Assembly (NCBI GenBank): GCA_035539135.1
Contig: DATLJD010000002.1
Location: 62,001-126,000 of the forward strand
Direction of reading: 5' to 3'
Length of the DNA stretch: 64,000 bases
Origin: JABFWF01 sp035539135
GTDB lineage: Bacteria > Pseudomonadota > Gammaproteobacteria > Xanthomonadales > Xanthomonadaceae
Part shown: positions 39,501 to 47,626 of the stretch, piece after piece
Numbering within the stretch: the first letter of the stretch is position 1
Layout: the number at the start of each line of letters is the position of its first letter
Notes under the pieces: generated by a model
The model's database searches: none
Told to the model about the DNA's origin: nothing
Seen by the model: the letters and a program-made list of their open reading frames with translations, nothing else
Program-made: the position numbers and the translations under genes

Positions 39501-40615
39501 CGCTGGAGGGCGAACTGGCGCGCTTCCTGTACAAGCTGACCGGCGTCGCGCTGGCGCCGGCCGATTTCGAGCCGGCGGCGCTCGAACCGCACCTGCACGC
39601 CAACCTGCGGCTGCTCGACCGTGATGGCCGCCGCGTGCTCGCAGAATCGCGCGACCTTGACGGCTTGCGCGCGCGCTTCGGCCAGCGCGCGGCCGACGCC
39701 TTCGCCGCGCGCGCCGCCGAAGGCCTGGCGCAACGCGGGCTGACCGCCTTTCCCGACACGCCGGTCCCGGCCAGCGTACGCGGCGCCGGCGGCGTGCCGG
39801 CGTATCCCGCGCTGGAGGACGATGGCGACAGCGTGTCGCTGTCGGTGCACGCCGAGCGCGCCGAAGCGGAGCGCCTGCATCCGCGCGGCGTGCGCCGCCT
39901 GCTGCGGATCGCGCTCGCCGACCGGCTGAAGCAGGCGCGCAAGCAACTGCCGGTGCAGCCCAAGATTTCGCTGCTGTACGCCGCGATCGAATCCGCGGCG
40001 CCGCGCGCCGACGGCCTCAAGGACAGCGACCGCCTGCGCGCCGACCTGGTCGACGGCGCCTTCGCCGCGCTCACCGCGGACGGCCTCGGCGACATCCGGG
40101 ACCGCGCCGCCTTCGACGCGCGCCGCGAGGCCGTCGCCAGGGCGCTGTTCCCCGAGGCGATGGCGCGCCTGCAGCAGGCGGAGACCATCCTCGCCGCGGT
40201 CGCCGAGGTGCGCGCGAAGCTCGAGTCGAAGCTGATGGGCTGGGCCAGCGGCAACCTCGACGACATGCGCGCGCAGCTCGCCGCGCTGACCCCGCCCGGC
40301 TTCCTGCGCGACGTGCCGGCCGAGGCGCTGGCGGAATATCCGCGCTGGCTGAAGGCGCTCGCGCTGCGCGCCGAACGCGCGCAACGCGATCCCCTGCGCG
40401 ACCAGCAGCGCATGCTCGAGCTCAAGCCGTTCGCCGACGCGCTCGCCGACGCGGCGGCCGCGGGCGTCGCCGACGCGCCCGGCTGGCAGGCGCTGCGCTG
40501 GGACCTGGAGGAGCTGCGGGTGTCGCTGTTCGCGCAGGAGCTCGGCGCGCGCGGCGGGGTGTCGGCCAAGAAGCTGGCGCAGCGACTGAAGCTGCTGCGC
40601 GGCCAGATCGGATGA
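36566..40615 (+). CDS. hrpA: ATP-dependent RNA helicase HrpA (DEAH box)
   Basis: This 1349-residue helicase has Walker A GETGSGKT (97-104), DEAH in IIVDEAHERSLN (about 192), SATIDTERF, the VI motif QRKGRCGRI, then winged-helix, ratchet, OB-fold and the long C-terminal DUF3418 region. Family length is about 1300 residues. The extra length is partly an insertion at residues 610-642, between DELGWAQEQ and PGHYAALHRAL, which is encoded by an REP-like inverted doublet. ATG 36566 was preferred to TTG 36536, though both lack a strong ribosome site. HrpA acts on stalled ribosomes and mRNA. Confidence 0.93.
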   Translation: MEADVSAALARSRRAIDGALSRDRGRLHGLWSRWKGRPDDAAAQAAFAQALDASVAAREARAAALPQAPADPALPIAAHAERIVSLIRGHQVVVVAGETGSGKTTQLPKLCLAAGRGAAGMIGCTQPRRIAARAVARRVAEELQVPLGGAVGYQVRFTEQVGERTAVKFMTDGILLAEIQSDRWLSAYDTIIVDEAHERSLNIDFLLGYLKQLLARRRDLKLIVTSATIDTERFAAHFFDAPVVEVEGRGHPVEVRYLPLEGEGGDEGDRSVLDGIVGACDEIVRESRLGDVLVFLPGEREIRDAHQALERRKYRHTEVLPLYARLSARDQDRVFNPGPQRRIVLATNVAETSLTVPRIHYVVDPGYARVKRYSPRQKLDRLHVEPVSQASADQRKGRCGRIAPGTCYRLYSEADFEARPRYTDPEIRRAALAGVILRMLALGLGRIEDFPFLEPPDPRAVADGWQTLAELGAVDEQRKLTPVGRAMARLPVDVKLARMLVAANAHGVLREMLVIASFLGIQDPRERPADQRAAADNAHAEFADPKSEFVGILKLWDAYRAAHEELTQSQLRKWADRHFLGFLRLREWRELHRQLKLLCDELGWAQEQRHPHPNPPPRAGEGAPRRETDSLPRVRGKAGMGASDDGRPGALQPGHYAALHRALIAGLPTQLGNRGTQADRKASGLYDGPRGRKFQLFPGSPLAKKPPPWVLSALLLDTERVWALTNASIEPEWAIDELPHLLARRHHDPRWARSQGRVVGSEQISLFGLVLAPKRPIHYGALYPEEARQIFARDALVTGEINTRSAFLARNLATLAKAKEEEAKQRRAGLVVDEEWQAQWYLDRLPPQVHNAQALDAWYAKLPAEQKRALEWSLDALMVGEASEAARFPPFLPLGDARLAVSYRFDPGAPDDGMTVAVPLHLLNALDPARLSWLAPGFVADKAAALIRALPKTLRRNFVPAPDFARAFAEAFPQPTADTLEGELARFLYKLTGVALAPADFEPAALEPHLHANLRLLDRDGRRVLAESRDLDGLRARFGQRAADAFAARAAEGLAQRGLTAFPDTPVPASVRGAGGVPAYPALEDDGDSVSLSVHAERAEAERLHPRGVRRLLRIALADRLKQARKQLPVQPKISLLYAAIESAAPRADGLKDSDRLRADLVDGAFAALTADGLGDIRDRAAFDARREAVARALFPEAMARLQQAETILAAVAEVRAKLESKLMGWASGNLDDMRAQLAALTPPGFLRDVPAEALAEYPRWLKALALRAERAQRDPLRDQQRMLELKPFADALADAAAAGVADAPGWQALRWDLEELRVSLFAQELGARGGVSAKKLAQRLKLLRGQIG
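38393..38490. repeat. REP-like inverted doublet inside hrpA
   Basis: Module A (38393-38432) is the tail CACCCCCACCCCAA followed by the hairpin CCCTCCCCCGCGCGCGGGGG. Module B (38454-38490) is the hairpin CCTTGCCCC...GGGGGAAGG followed by the tail CCGGGATGGGGGC. The arrangement is tail-hairpin...hairpin-tail, the mirror image of the doublet in lpdA. It is translated without frameshift (HPHPNPPPRAGEG ... LPRVRGKAGMGAS). Confidence 0.8.
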
Positions 40616-40668
40616 CAAGGGTGGCGAGTGGGCGTTTTCCCGGCCGGCCCCCACACCCGGTGCATTCG

Positions 40669-40688
40669 CGCGACGCAGCGGCGTCGCG
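40669..40688. terminator. Inverted repeat between hrpA and ybbP
   Basis: CGCGACGC and GCGTCGCG form an 8-bp stem with a four-base loop (40669-40688) in the 81-base gap between the convergent genes. No T-tract follows on either side, so it would need Rho or act only as an mRNA end stabiliser. Confidence 0.4.
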
Positions 40689-40696
40689 ACGCCGTG

Positions 40697-43204
40697 CTAA
40701 TTGTCGAGTTCGCGCAGGGTCACCGACGGCGGCGCGTCCAGCACCCGCCGCGTCGCGAACAGGCCCGCGAGCAATGCCGCGGCCATGCCGAGCGCGGCGC
40801 CGGCCGCGGCCATCGCCCAATCCGCCCGCCACGGCAGGTCGAATACGCGCACGGCGATCACGCCGGCGACGACCGAAGCCGCCACCGCCGCGGTGACGCC
40901 GGACAGCAGTCCGATCGCCGCGAATTCCGAGGCCTGCGCCAGCCGCAACTGCCGGCGGCTGCCGCCGAGCACGCGCATCACCGCGCCCTCCAGCAGGCGC
41001 TCGTCCTGGCTGGCGCTCACCGCCGCCATCAGCACCAGCAGGCCGGCCAGCAACGCGAACCAGAACACCACCTCGACCACGGTGGATACCTGGTCGGCGG
41101 TCGCGCGCACCTGCGCCAGCACCGCGCTGACGTCGATCACGGTGAGGTTGGGGAAGGCCGCGACCAGGTCGGCGGTGAAGTGCGGGTGGTCCGGCGGCAC
41201 GATGACGGCGGTGACATGGCTGGCGGGATACCTGTCGAGCGCGCCGGGCGAGGCGAGCACGAAGAAGTTGGGCCGGAAGCTCTCCCACTCCACGCTGCGC
41301 AGGCTGGTGATGGTGGCCTCGAAGCGCTGGCCGGCGATGTCGAAGCCGATCCGGTCGCCGAGTTCCCAGCCCAGCGTGCGCGCAAAATCCTCCTCGACCG
41401 ACAACTCGGGTTGCGCGGGCCGGCCCTGCCAGAAGCGACCGGCGACGATCCGGTTGTCGTCGCGCAGCGTCGCGGTGGTGGACAGGTTGAATTCGCGCTC
41501 GGCCATGCGCCGCGCGCGCTCGCCCTGCGCGCCGTAATCGGCGCCGGTGACCGGCTTGCCGTTGTCCGCGACCAGGCGCGCGCGCACCATCGGGAACAGT
41601 TCCGGCGGCGCCAGCCCGGCGCGGGCGATGTGCGCGCGCACCGCGTCCACCTGGTCGTCCTGCACGTTGATGATGAAGCGGTTGGGCGCGGTGTCCGCCA
41701 GGCTCAGCCGCCAGCGGTCGAGCAGGTCGGTGCGCACGAAGGTGAGCAGCAGCAGGGCCATCAGGCCGAGGCCGAGCGCGGTCACCTGGGCCACGCTGGT
41801 GGCCGGGCGCCGGCTGACGTTGGCCAGCCCGTAGCGCAGGCTGCCGCGCAGCCGCGCGCGCAGCCGGCGCACCGCGACCACCAGCGCCCAGGCCAGCAGC
41901 GCCAGCGCGGCGAAGGCGGCCGCCAGCCCGACCAGCAGCACCAGTGCGAGCGTGGCTGAGCCCGACTGCCACCACAGCAGCGCGGCCAGCCCGGCCAGGC
42001 CGAGCAGGGTCACCAGCCACGCGGACGGCTCGGTGCGGTCGAGATCGCGGCGCAGCACGCGCAGCGCCGGCACCCGGCGCAGTGCCAGCACCGGCGGCGC
42101 GCCGAAGGCCAGCAGCACCAGCAGCCCGATGCCGACGCCGCGCAGCGCCGGCCACGCACCGGCGGCGGGGATCGCGATCTGCAGCGCCTGCGCCAGCCAT
42201 GCACCGACGCCCCATTGCAGGACTAACGCCAGCGCCACGCCGATGCCGCTGCCGGCCGCGCCGAGCAACAGCAGTTCGCCCACGTGCACCGCCACCAGCG
42301 TGCGCTGGCTGGCGCCGAGGCAGCGCATCACCGCGGTGCCCGAGAGGTGGCGCTCGCCGTGCCGGCGCGCGGCCATCGCCACCGCCACGGCCGCAAGCAC
42401 CACCGACACCAGCGCCGCGAGCCCGAGGAAGCGTCCGGCGCGCTCGAGCGCGAGCCGGATCTCGGGACGCGCGTCGGCCGCCGTTTCCAGCCGCTGGCCG
42501 CGGCCGAGCGCGGCGCGGGCGGTGGCGGTGAAGCGCTCCACCGCGTCGGCCTCGCCCGCCACCACCAGCCGGTGGCGGATCCGGCTGCCTTCCTGCACCA
42601 GTTCGGTGGCCGGCAGGTCGGCGAGGTTGAGGAACACCTTGGGCGCGACGTTGAAGTAGTCCAGGGCGGCGTCCGGCTCCTGCACGACCAGCGCCGCCAG
42701 GGTGAAGCGCGCCTCGCCGAGCGCGATGCGGTCGCCGATCCGCGCGCCGAGGGTGTGCGCGCCGGCGCTGCCGAGCCAGACCGTGCCGGGCGCGGGGACG
42801 CCGCCGGCCTCGCGTTCCACGCCATCGGCGCCGACGATGCGGAAGCTGCCGCGCAGCGGATAGCCGTCGCCCAGCGCGTGCAGTTCGCCGAGCTGCAACC
42901 GGGCGGCGTCGCCTTCGCCGACCCGGATCATGGTGTTGAGTTCGAGCGTGCGCGTGCTGCGCAGGCCGTAGTCGCGCGCCGCCCGCGCGATCGTGCCGCC
43001 GATGGGCGCGTTGCCGCGCACCGCCGCGTCGCCGCCGAGCAGCTGGTTGGCCTGCAGCGCCAGCGCCCGCTCGGCGCGCTCGGTGACGAAGCCGACCGCG
43101 GTGACCGCCAGCACCGCCAGCGCCAGCGCGGCGAGCAGGATGCGCACCTCGCCTGCGGCGAGGTCGCGGCGCAGCTGGCGCCAGGCCAGCGCGAGGGTGC
43201 TCAT
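40697..43204 (-). CDS. ybbP: ABC transporter permease YbbP (FtsX-like, duplicated)
   Basis: This 835-residue permease has ten predicted helices in the 1+3+(2)+1+3-type layout of large FtsX/LolCE-like permeases with two periplasmic domains. The coupling helices are SGTAVMRCLGASQRTLVAVH and LEGAVMRVLGGSRRQLRLAQ. The neighbourhood tesA-ybbA-ybbP is the same as in E. coli. Its ATG overlaps the stop of ybbA (ATGA). Function is unknown; an export or lipid/peptide extraction role is usually suggested. Confidence 0.88.
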   Translation of the reverse strand: MSTLALAWRQLRRDLAAGEVRILLAALALAVLAVTAVGFVTERAERALALQANQLLGGDAAVRGNAPIGGTIARAARDYGLRSTRTLELNTMIRVGEGDAARLQLGELHALGDGYPLRGSFRIVGADGVEREAGGVPAPGTVWLGSAGAHTLGARIGDRIALGEARFTLAALVVQEPDAALDYFNVAPKVFLNLADLPATELVQEGSRIRHRLVVAGEADAVERFTATARAALGRGQRLETAADARPEIRLALERAGRFLGLAALVSVVLAAVAVAMAARRHGERHLSGTAVMRCLGASQRTLVAVHVGELLLLGAAGSGIGVALALVLQWGVGAWLAQALQIAIPAAGAWPALRGVGIGLLVLLAFGAPPVLALRRVPALRVLRRDLDRTEPSAWLVTLLGLAGLAALLWWQSGSATLALVLLVGLAAAFAALALLAWALVVAVRRLRARLRGSLRYGLANVSRRPATSVAQVTALGLGLMALLLLTFVRTDLLDRWRLSLADTAPNRFIINVQDDQVDAVRAHIARAGLAPPELFPMVRARLVADNGKPVTGADYGAQGERARRMAEREFNLSTTATLRDDNRIVAGRFWQGRPAQPELSVEEDFARTLGWELGDRIGFDIAGQRFEATITSLRSVEWESFRPNFFVLASPGALDRYPASHVTAVIVPPDHPHFTADLVAAFPNLTVIDVSAVLAQVRATADQVSTVVEVVFWFALLAGLLVLMAAVSASQDERLLEGAVMRVLGGSRRQLRLAQASEFAAIGLLSGVTAAVAASVVAGVIAVRVFDLPWRADWAMAAAGAALGMAAALLAGLFATRRVLDAPPSVTLRELDN

Positions 43205-43926
43205 GCCGTCGCCGCCGCGCGGACTTCGTCGGCGACGAGGCGACCGCTGTCGAGCCGAAGCAAGCGGCCGCAGCGCGCCGCCAGGTGTTCGTCGTGGGTC
43301 ACCAGCACCAGGGTGGTGCCGGCGTCCTGGTTGAGCGCGAACAGCAGCTCGATGATCGCCTCGCCGGTGTGGGTGTCGAGGTTGCCGGTCGGCTCGTCGG
43401 CGAACAGCAGCGACGGCGCGGTGACGAAGGCGCGCGCCAGCGCGACCCGCTGCTGCTCGCCGCCGGAGAGCTGGCGCGGGTAGTGGCCGAGGCGCGCGCC
43501 GAGGCCGACCTTGGCGAGGATCGCCCGCGCCGGGCCTTCGGCGTCGCGGTCGCCGCGCAGTTCCAGCGGCAGCATCACGTTCTCCAGCGCGGTCAGCGAG
43601 GGCAGCAGCTGGAAGCTCTGGAACACGAAGCCGACCTTCTCGCCGCGCACCTTCGCGCGACCGTCTTCGTCCAGGGTCGACAGCGGCGCGCCGTCGAGCT
43701 GCACGCTGCCGCTGCTCGGCAGGTCGAGGCCGGCCATCAGCGACAGCAGCGTGCTCTTGCCGGAACCCGAGGCGCCGACGATCGCGACGGTGTCGCCGTG
43801 GTCGATGCGGAAGCCGACGTCGGCGAGGATCGTCAGTTCGCTCCCCGGCAACTGCACGCGCTTGCCGAGCCCCTGCACCCGCAGGGCGGGCGGCGCTTCA
43901 GGCAGGGATGGGGCGGCGTCGGCCAT
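43201..43926 (-). CDS. ybbA: ABC transporter ATP-binding protein YbbA
   Basis: This 241-residue ATPase has Walker A GASGSGKS, Q-loop FQSFQLLPSLTALENV, signature LSGGEQQR and Walker B LLFADEPTGNLD. It belongs to the MacB/LolD-like group. ATG 43926 (MADAAPSLPEAPPALRVQGL) was chosen; the frame continues upstream but would run through the divergent tesA start. It is translationally coupled to ybbP and divergent from tesA over 49 bases. Confidence 0.92.
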   Translation of the reverse strand: MADAAPSLPEAPPALRVQGLGKRVQLPGSELTILADVGFRIDHGDTVAIVGASGSGKSTLLSLMAGLDLPSSGSVQLDGAPLSTLDEDGRAKVRGEKVGFVFQSFQLLPSLTALENVMLPLELRGDRDAEGPARAILAKVGLGARLGHYPRQLSGGEQQRVALARAFVTAPSLLFADEPTGNLDTHTGEAIIELLFALNQDAGTTLVLVTHDEHLAARCGRLLRLDSGRLVADEVRAAATA

Positions 43927-43975
43927 GATGCTTCCTCGACACGTGACAGGCGGCGCGATGCCGGCGGGTGGACGG

Positions 43976-44641
43976 ATGGACCAGGGTAGATATGCGGCCG
44001 CATGGCGGCGGGTGCAATGGGCGATGGTCATGCTCGCGCTGCTGTGCATGGCAGGCATCGGCGTGGCGAAGGACCGGCCGGCGCCCGCGCCGGCGCGCAC
44101 CGTGCTGGTGATGGGCGATTCGCTGTCGGCCGGCTACGGGATGGCGGCCTCGCAGGGCTGGGTCGCGCTGATGTCGGCGCGCATGCGGGCCAGCCATCCC
44201 GGCTGGCGCGTGGTCAACGCCAGCATCAGCGGCGAAACCAGCGCCGGCGGCGCGTCGCGGATCGCCGGCGAGCTGGCGCGCGTGCGTCCGGCCGTGGTGG
44301 TGGTCGCGCTCGGCGCCAACGACGGCCTGCGCGGCCTGCCGCTGGCGCAGAGCCGCGCCAACCTGACCCGCATGGTGCGCGCGGCGAAAGCCGCGGGCGC
44401 GAAGGTGCTGCTGGTCGGCATGCGCATGCCGCCGAACCTCGGCCGCGCCTACACCGAAGGCTTCGAGGCCAACTACCGCGCGATCGCGCAGGCCGAGCAG
44501 GTCGCGTTGCTGCCGTTCCTGCTGGAACCGGTCGCGCGCGATCCGGAGGCGTTCCAGGCCGACGACCTGCATCCCACCGCGGCCGTGCAACCGAAGCTGC
44601 GCGACCACGTGTGGGCCGCGCTGGCGCCGTTGCTGAAGTAG
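43976..44641 (+). CDS. tesA: Arylesterase / acyl-CoA thioesterase I (SGNH hydrolase)
   Basis: This 221-residue periplasmic multifunctional esterase has an N-terminal signal segment (VQWAMVMLALLCMAGIGVA). Block I GDSLSAGYG carries Ser49, block III is GANDGLRG, and block V DDLHP has the catalytic Asp196 and His199. The start is uncertain: ATG 43976 is used, while ATG 44024 would give a shorter signal peptide. The divergent pairing with ybbA-ybbP is conserved widely in gammaproteobacteria. Confidence 0.9.
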   Translation: MDQGRYAAAWRRVQWAMVMLALLCMAGIGVAKDRPAPAPARTVLVMGDSLSAGYGMAASQGWVALMSARMRASHPGWRVVNASISGETSAGGASRIAGELARVRPAVVVVALGANDGLRGLPLAQSRANLTRMVRAAKAAGAKVLLVGMRMPPNLGRAYTEGFEANYRAIAQAEQVALLPFLLEPVARDPEAFQADDLHPTAAVQPKLRDHVWAALAPLLK

Positions 44642-44699
44642 TCCCCGCCGGACGCGCGATCCTGCGTCCGCGCGACGCGGTGGCGACCTCCGCCGGCCC

Positions 44700-45194
44700 T
44701 TACTTGATCCGCCGCACCTGCGCCCGGGTGTTGTAGCGGCCGACCTTCATGTACCAGCTGTTGCCGATCATCGCCGGCTTGATCACGACTTCCGGGTTCT
44801 CCAGGCGCACGCCCGCCAGCTGCGCGTCGTCGATCTGCTGCCAGACCTGGCCGTTGTCGAGGGTGTAGCTGCGGTTCTTGGCGAAGCCGCGGAAGCCGCC
44901 GGCGATGTGCGCGGTGATCGGTTCCTCCGAGCCGAAGTCGAAGAAACCGCGGCTCTCGTGCTTGACCTTCTCGGTCGCCGCCTGCGCGGCCTTGTCGGCC
45001 TCGCTGCTGATGGTGCGGCCGAGCCAGGCGTTCAGGCGCGCCAACTCCTCCGGGGTGAGCTTGTCCAGGCCGGCGGCCTTGAATTCCTCCGGCGTCATCT
45101 GCCGTTCGATCGGCGGCGTCTGGTCCTGCGCGAAGGCGGGCGCGAGGCAGCAGGCGAGCAGGATGGCGGCGGCGAGCGTGCGGAACGCGGACAT
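44700..45194 (-). CDS. Exported protein of unknown function
   Basis: This 164-residue protein has a clear signal peptide (MSAFRTLAAAILLACCLAPAFAQ, cleavage after FAQ). Residues 30-70 are helical and charged (MTPEEFKAAGLDKLTPEEL resembles two EF-like or SPOR-less helices, but no metal site is evident). The remainder is a beta-rich segment ending in SWYMKVGRYNTRAQVRRIK. I do not recognise a characterised family; similar short secreted proteins occur in Xanthomonadaceae. It diverges from relA by about 100 bases, and its 3' end faces tesA. Confidence 0.75.
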   Translation of the reverse strand: MSAFRTLAAAILLACCLAPAFAQDQTPPIERQMTPEEFKAAGLDKLTPEELARLNAWLGRTISSEADKAAQAATEKVKHESRGFFDFGSEEPITAHIAGGFRGFAKNRSYTLDNGQVWQQIDDAQLAGVRLENPEVVIKPAMIGNSWYMKVGRYNTRAQVRRIK

Positions 45195-45264
45195 GGGACG
45201 GACCTCGTTGGGCGACGGCACATGCTAGCCGACGCGCGTGCTCCTTCGCGGGCGCGCGGTCGGC

Positions 45265-45270
45265 TAAGGT
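45265..45270 (+). promoter_or_regulatory. Candidate -10 box of relA
   Basis: TAAGGT in the context CGGCTAAGGTAGGCG is 28 bases before the GTG start and resembles the bioD box GCTAAGAT. No good -35 is seen. Confidence 0.35.
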
Positions 45271-45297
45271 AGGCGTTCCACCCCCGAGCCCGCGCCC

Positions 45298-47481
45298 GTG
45301 TCGTCCCCCGCGCCCGTGCAGTCCGACGTCCTCGATGCCCTGCTGGCGGCGCCCGCCTGCCGGGCGCTGGTCCCGGCAGTGCGCGAGCGGCTGCGCGCCG
45401 AGGCGCTGCCGGCCGACTTCGCCGCCCTGCGCGACCCCGCGCCGGTGCTCGCCGACGCGCTCGCCTTGCTGGCGAAGCTGGAGTCGGACGGCGAAGTGCT
45501 CGCCGCCACCCTGCTGCACGGGATCCCGCCACTGCGCGACCGCCTGCTGCCGTGGCTGGAGCGCGAGCAGCCCGCGGTGGCGGTGCTGGTCGAGGGCCAG
45601 CGGGCCGCCGCCCAGGTCTGGCAGCTGCACGGCGAGCACACTTCCGAAAGCGGGCGCAGCGCCACCAACAGCGAGGGCCTGCGCCGGCTGCTGCTGGCGA
45701 TCGTGCGCGACCTGCGGGTGGTGCCGGCGCTGCTCGCGCGCCAGCTCGCACGGCTGCGCCACGTGGGCCTGTATTCGCCGGAGCAGCGCCGCGCGATCGC
45801 CCGCCTCACCCGCGACATCCACGCGCCGCTGGCCAACCGGCTCGGCATCTGGCAGCTGAAATGGGAGCTGGAGGACCTCGCCTTCCGCGAGTTCGAGCCG
45901 GAGACCTACCAGCGCATCGCCCGCCTGCTCGACGACAAGCGCACCGGCCGCGAACGCTACGTCAACGAGGTGAAGGCGGCGCTCGGCGCGGCGCTGGCCG
46001 AGCACGGCATCCGCGCCGACGTGGCCGGCCGCGCCAAGCACATCTACAGCATCTGGAAGAAGATGCAGAAGAAGGGCGTGCCGATCGGCGAGCTGTACGA
46101 CCTGCGCGCGGTGCGCGTGCTGGTCGACGACGTCGCCGCCTGCTACGCGGCGCTCGGCGTGGTGCACGCCTTGTGGACGCCGATCCCGAGCGAGTTCGAC
46201 GACTACATCGCGCGGCCCAAGCGCAACGACTACCGTTCGCTGCACACCGCGGTGATCGGGCCCGAGGGCAAGACCCTGGAGGTGCAGATCCGCACTTTCG
46301 AGATGCACGCGCAGGCCGAGCTCGGGGTCGCCGCGCACTGGCGTTACAAAGAGGGCCGCGGCGGCCGTTCGGCGGCGGCCGAGGCGGCGCTGGACAAGCG
46401 CATCGAATGGATGCGCCGCCTGCTCGACAGCCACGGCGAGCGCGAGGGCGAGGACCTGCTCGGCGAGCTCGGCAGCGAGCTGGTCGAGGACCGGATCTAC
46501 GCGCTCACGCCGAAGGGCGAGGTCGTCGACCTGCCGCTCGGCGCGACCCCGCTCGACTTCGCCTACTACGTGCACACCGAGGTCGGCCACCGCTGCCGCG
46601 GCGCCAAGGTCAACGGCCGCATCGTCCCGCTCGACCACCGCCTCGCCAGCGGCGACCGGGTCGAGATCATGACCGCGAAGACCGGCGAGCCGCGGCGTGA
46701 CTGGCTGGTCGAGGCGAACGGTTTCCTCGCCAGCCCGCGGTCGCGCGAGAAGGTGCGCAACTGGTTCAACCGGCTCGACCGCGCGCGCAACGTGCAGGCC
46801 GGACGCGAACTGCTCGAGCGCGAGCTCAAGCGGGTCGGGCTGCACCAGGTCGACATCGCGCCGGCGCTGGCGAAGTTCAATGCGGCCAGCCTGGAGGAAC
46901 TGCAGGTGCTGGTCGCGCTCGGCGACGTCGGCGCGCACCAGGTCGCGCGCGCGCTGGCCGAGGCCGAGCGCGCGCGGCTCGAACCGCGGCCGGTGGAGGC
47001 GGCCACGCCCGTGCGCCCGCCGCGCCGCACCAAGGGCGGCGACGCCGGCTTCACCGTGGTCGGCGTCGGCAACCTGCTGGCGCAGGCGGCGCGCTGCTGC
47101 CAGCCGCTGCCGGGCGAGCCGATCGCCGGCTACCTCACGCGCGGCCGCGGCGTCAGCGTGCACCGCCAGGACTGCGCGACCTTCCTGCGCCTGTCCTCCA
47201 CGCAGCCGCAGCGGGTGCTGCCGGTGGAATGGGGCCGGCGTCCGACCGGCGCCGAGTCGGAGGTCGTGGTCGACGCGGTCGACCGCAAGTGGCTGCTCAA
47301 GGACGTCACCAATCTGATCGCGCAGGAGGACGCGCATGTGCTGGCGATCCATAGCGAATCGCCGCGCGGCGGCCAGGTGCGGTTGCGCCTGCGCCTGCGC
47401 GTCGCCGACTTCGGCCAGCTCTCGCACCTGCTGGCGCGGCTGGACGCGCTGCCCGGGGTAGAGCGCGCGCGCCGAGCGTAA
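45298..47481 (+). CDS. relA: GTP pyrophosphokinase, (p)ppGpp synthetase I
   Basis: This 727-residue stringent-response synthetase has a degenerate N-terminal hydrolase domain: the His-Asp metal motif is replaced (LLHGIPPLRDRL), as in synthetase-only RelA. The synthetase domain is intact (YDLRAVRVLVDD, RPKRNDYRSLHT, EVQIRTFEMHAQAE). TGS (IYALTPKGEVVDLPLGATPLDFAYYVHT), a zinc-finger/CC region with CCQPLPGE, and a C-terminal ACT domain follow. GTG 45298 gives the full N-terminus. It responds to uncharged tRNA on ribosomes. Confidence 0.95.
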   Translation: MSSPAPVQSDVLDALLAAPACRALVPAVRERLRAEALPADFAALRDPAPVLADALALLAKLESDGEVLAATLLHGIPPLRDRLLPWLEREQPAVAVLVEGQRAAAQVWQLHGEHTSESGRSATNSEGLRRLLLAIVRDLRVVPALLARQLARLRHVGLYSPEQRRAIARLTRDIHAPLANRLGIWQLKWELEDLAFREFEPETYQRIARLLDDKRTGRERYVNEVKAALGAALAEHGIRADVAGRAKHIYSIWKKMQKKGVPIGELYDLRAVRVLVDDVAACYAALGVVHALWTPIPSEFDDYIARPKRNDYRSLHTAVIGPEGKTLEVQIRTFEMHAQAELGVAAHWRYKEGRGGRSAAAEAALDKRIEWMRRLLDSHGEREGEDLLGELGSELVEDRIYALTPKGEVVDLPLGATPLDFAYYVHTEVGHRCRGAKVNGRIVPLDHRLASGDRVEIMTAKTGEPRRDWLVEANGFLASPRSREKVRNWFNRLDRARNVQAGRELLERELKRVGLHQVDIAPALAKFNAASLEELQVLVALGDVGAHQVARALAEAERARLEPRPVEAATPVRPPRRTKGGDAGFTVVGVGNLLAQAARCCQPLPGEPIAGYLTRGRGVSVHRQDCATFLRLSSTQPQRVLPVEWGRRPTGAESEVVVDAVDRKWLLKDVTNLIAQEDAHVLAIHSESPRGGQVRLRLRLRVADFGQLSHLLARLDALPGVERARRA

Positions 47482-47521
47482 AGACGCGCCGTGAGCGGAG
47501 CTTGCTGCGCATGTCCCCGTC

Positions 47522-47575
47522 GTAGAGCGGACCCTGCTCCGCTGACCGCCCCCAGCGGAGCAAGCGCCGCTCTAC
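47522..47575. repeat. GTAGAGCGG/AGCGGAGC inverted repeat downstream of relA
   Basis: Arms of about 23 bases (GTAGAGCGGACCCTGCTCCG and its near-complement ending CCGCTCTAC) are separated by about nine bases. A partial copy (AGCGGAGCTTGCT) lies at 47494. The same element occurs as a perfect repeat at 56644-56706, so this is a dispersed genomic repeat that may also act as a Rho-independent-like hairpin after relA. Confidence 0.75.
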
Positions 47576-47626
47576 GGTCATCGCGCCTGGGCCCGCCGCA
47601 CGCACCGGCTCTCTTATGCTGCGGGC

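Noticed and set aside
40669..40688. Intrinsic terminator for hrpA
   Set aside because: The stem is good but there is no T-tract on either strand. It is listed only as a low-confidence inverted repeat.
45628..45640. Possible active hydrolase domain in RelA
   Set aside because: The His-Asp motif needed for (p)ppGpp hydrolysis is replaced, so the protein is a synthetase-type RelA and not a SpoT.
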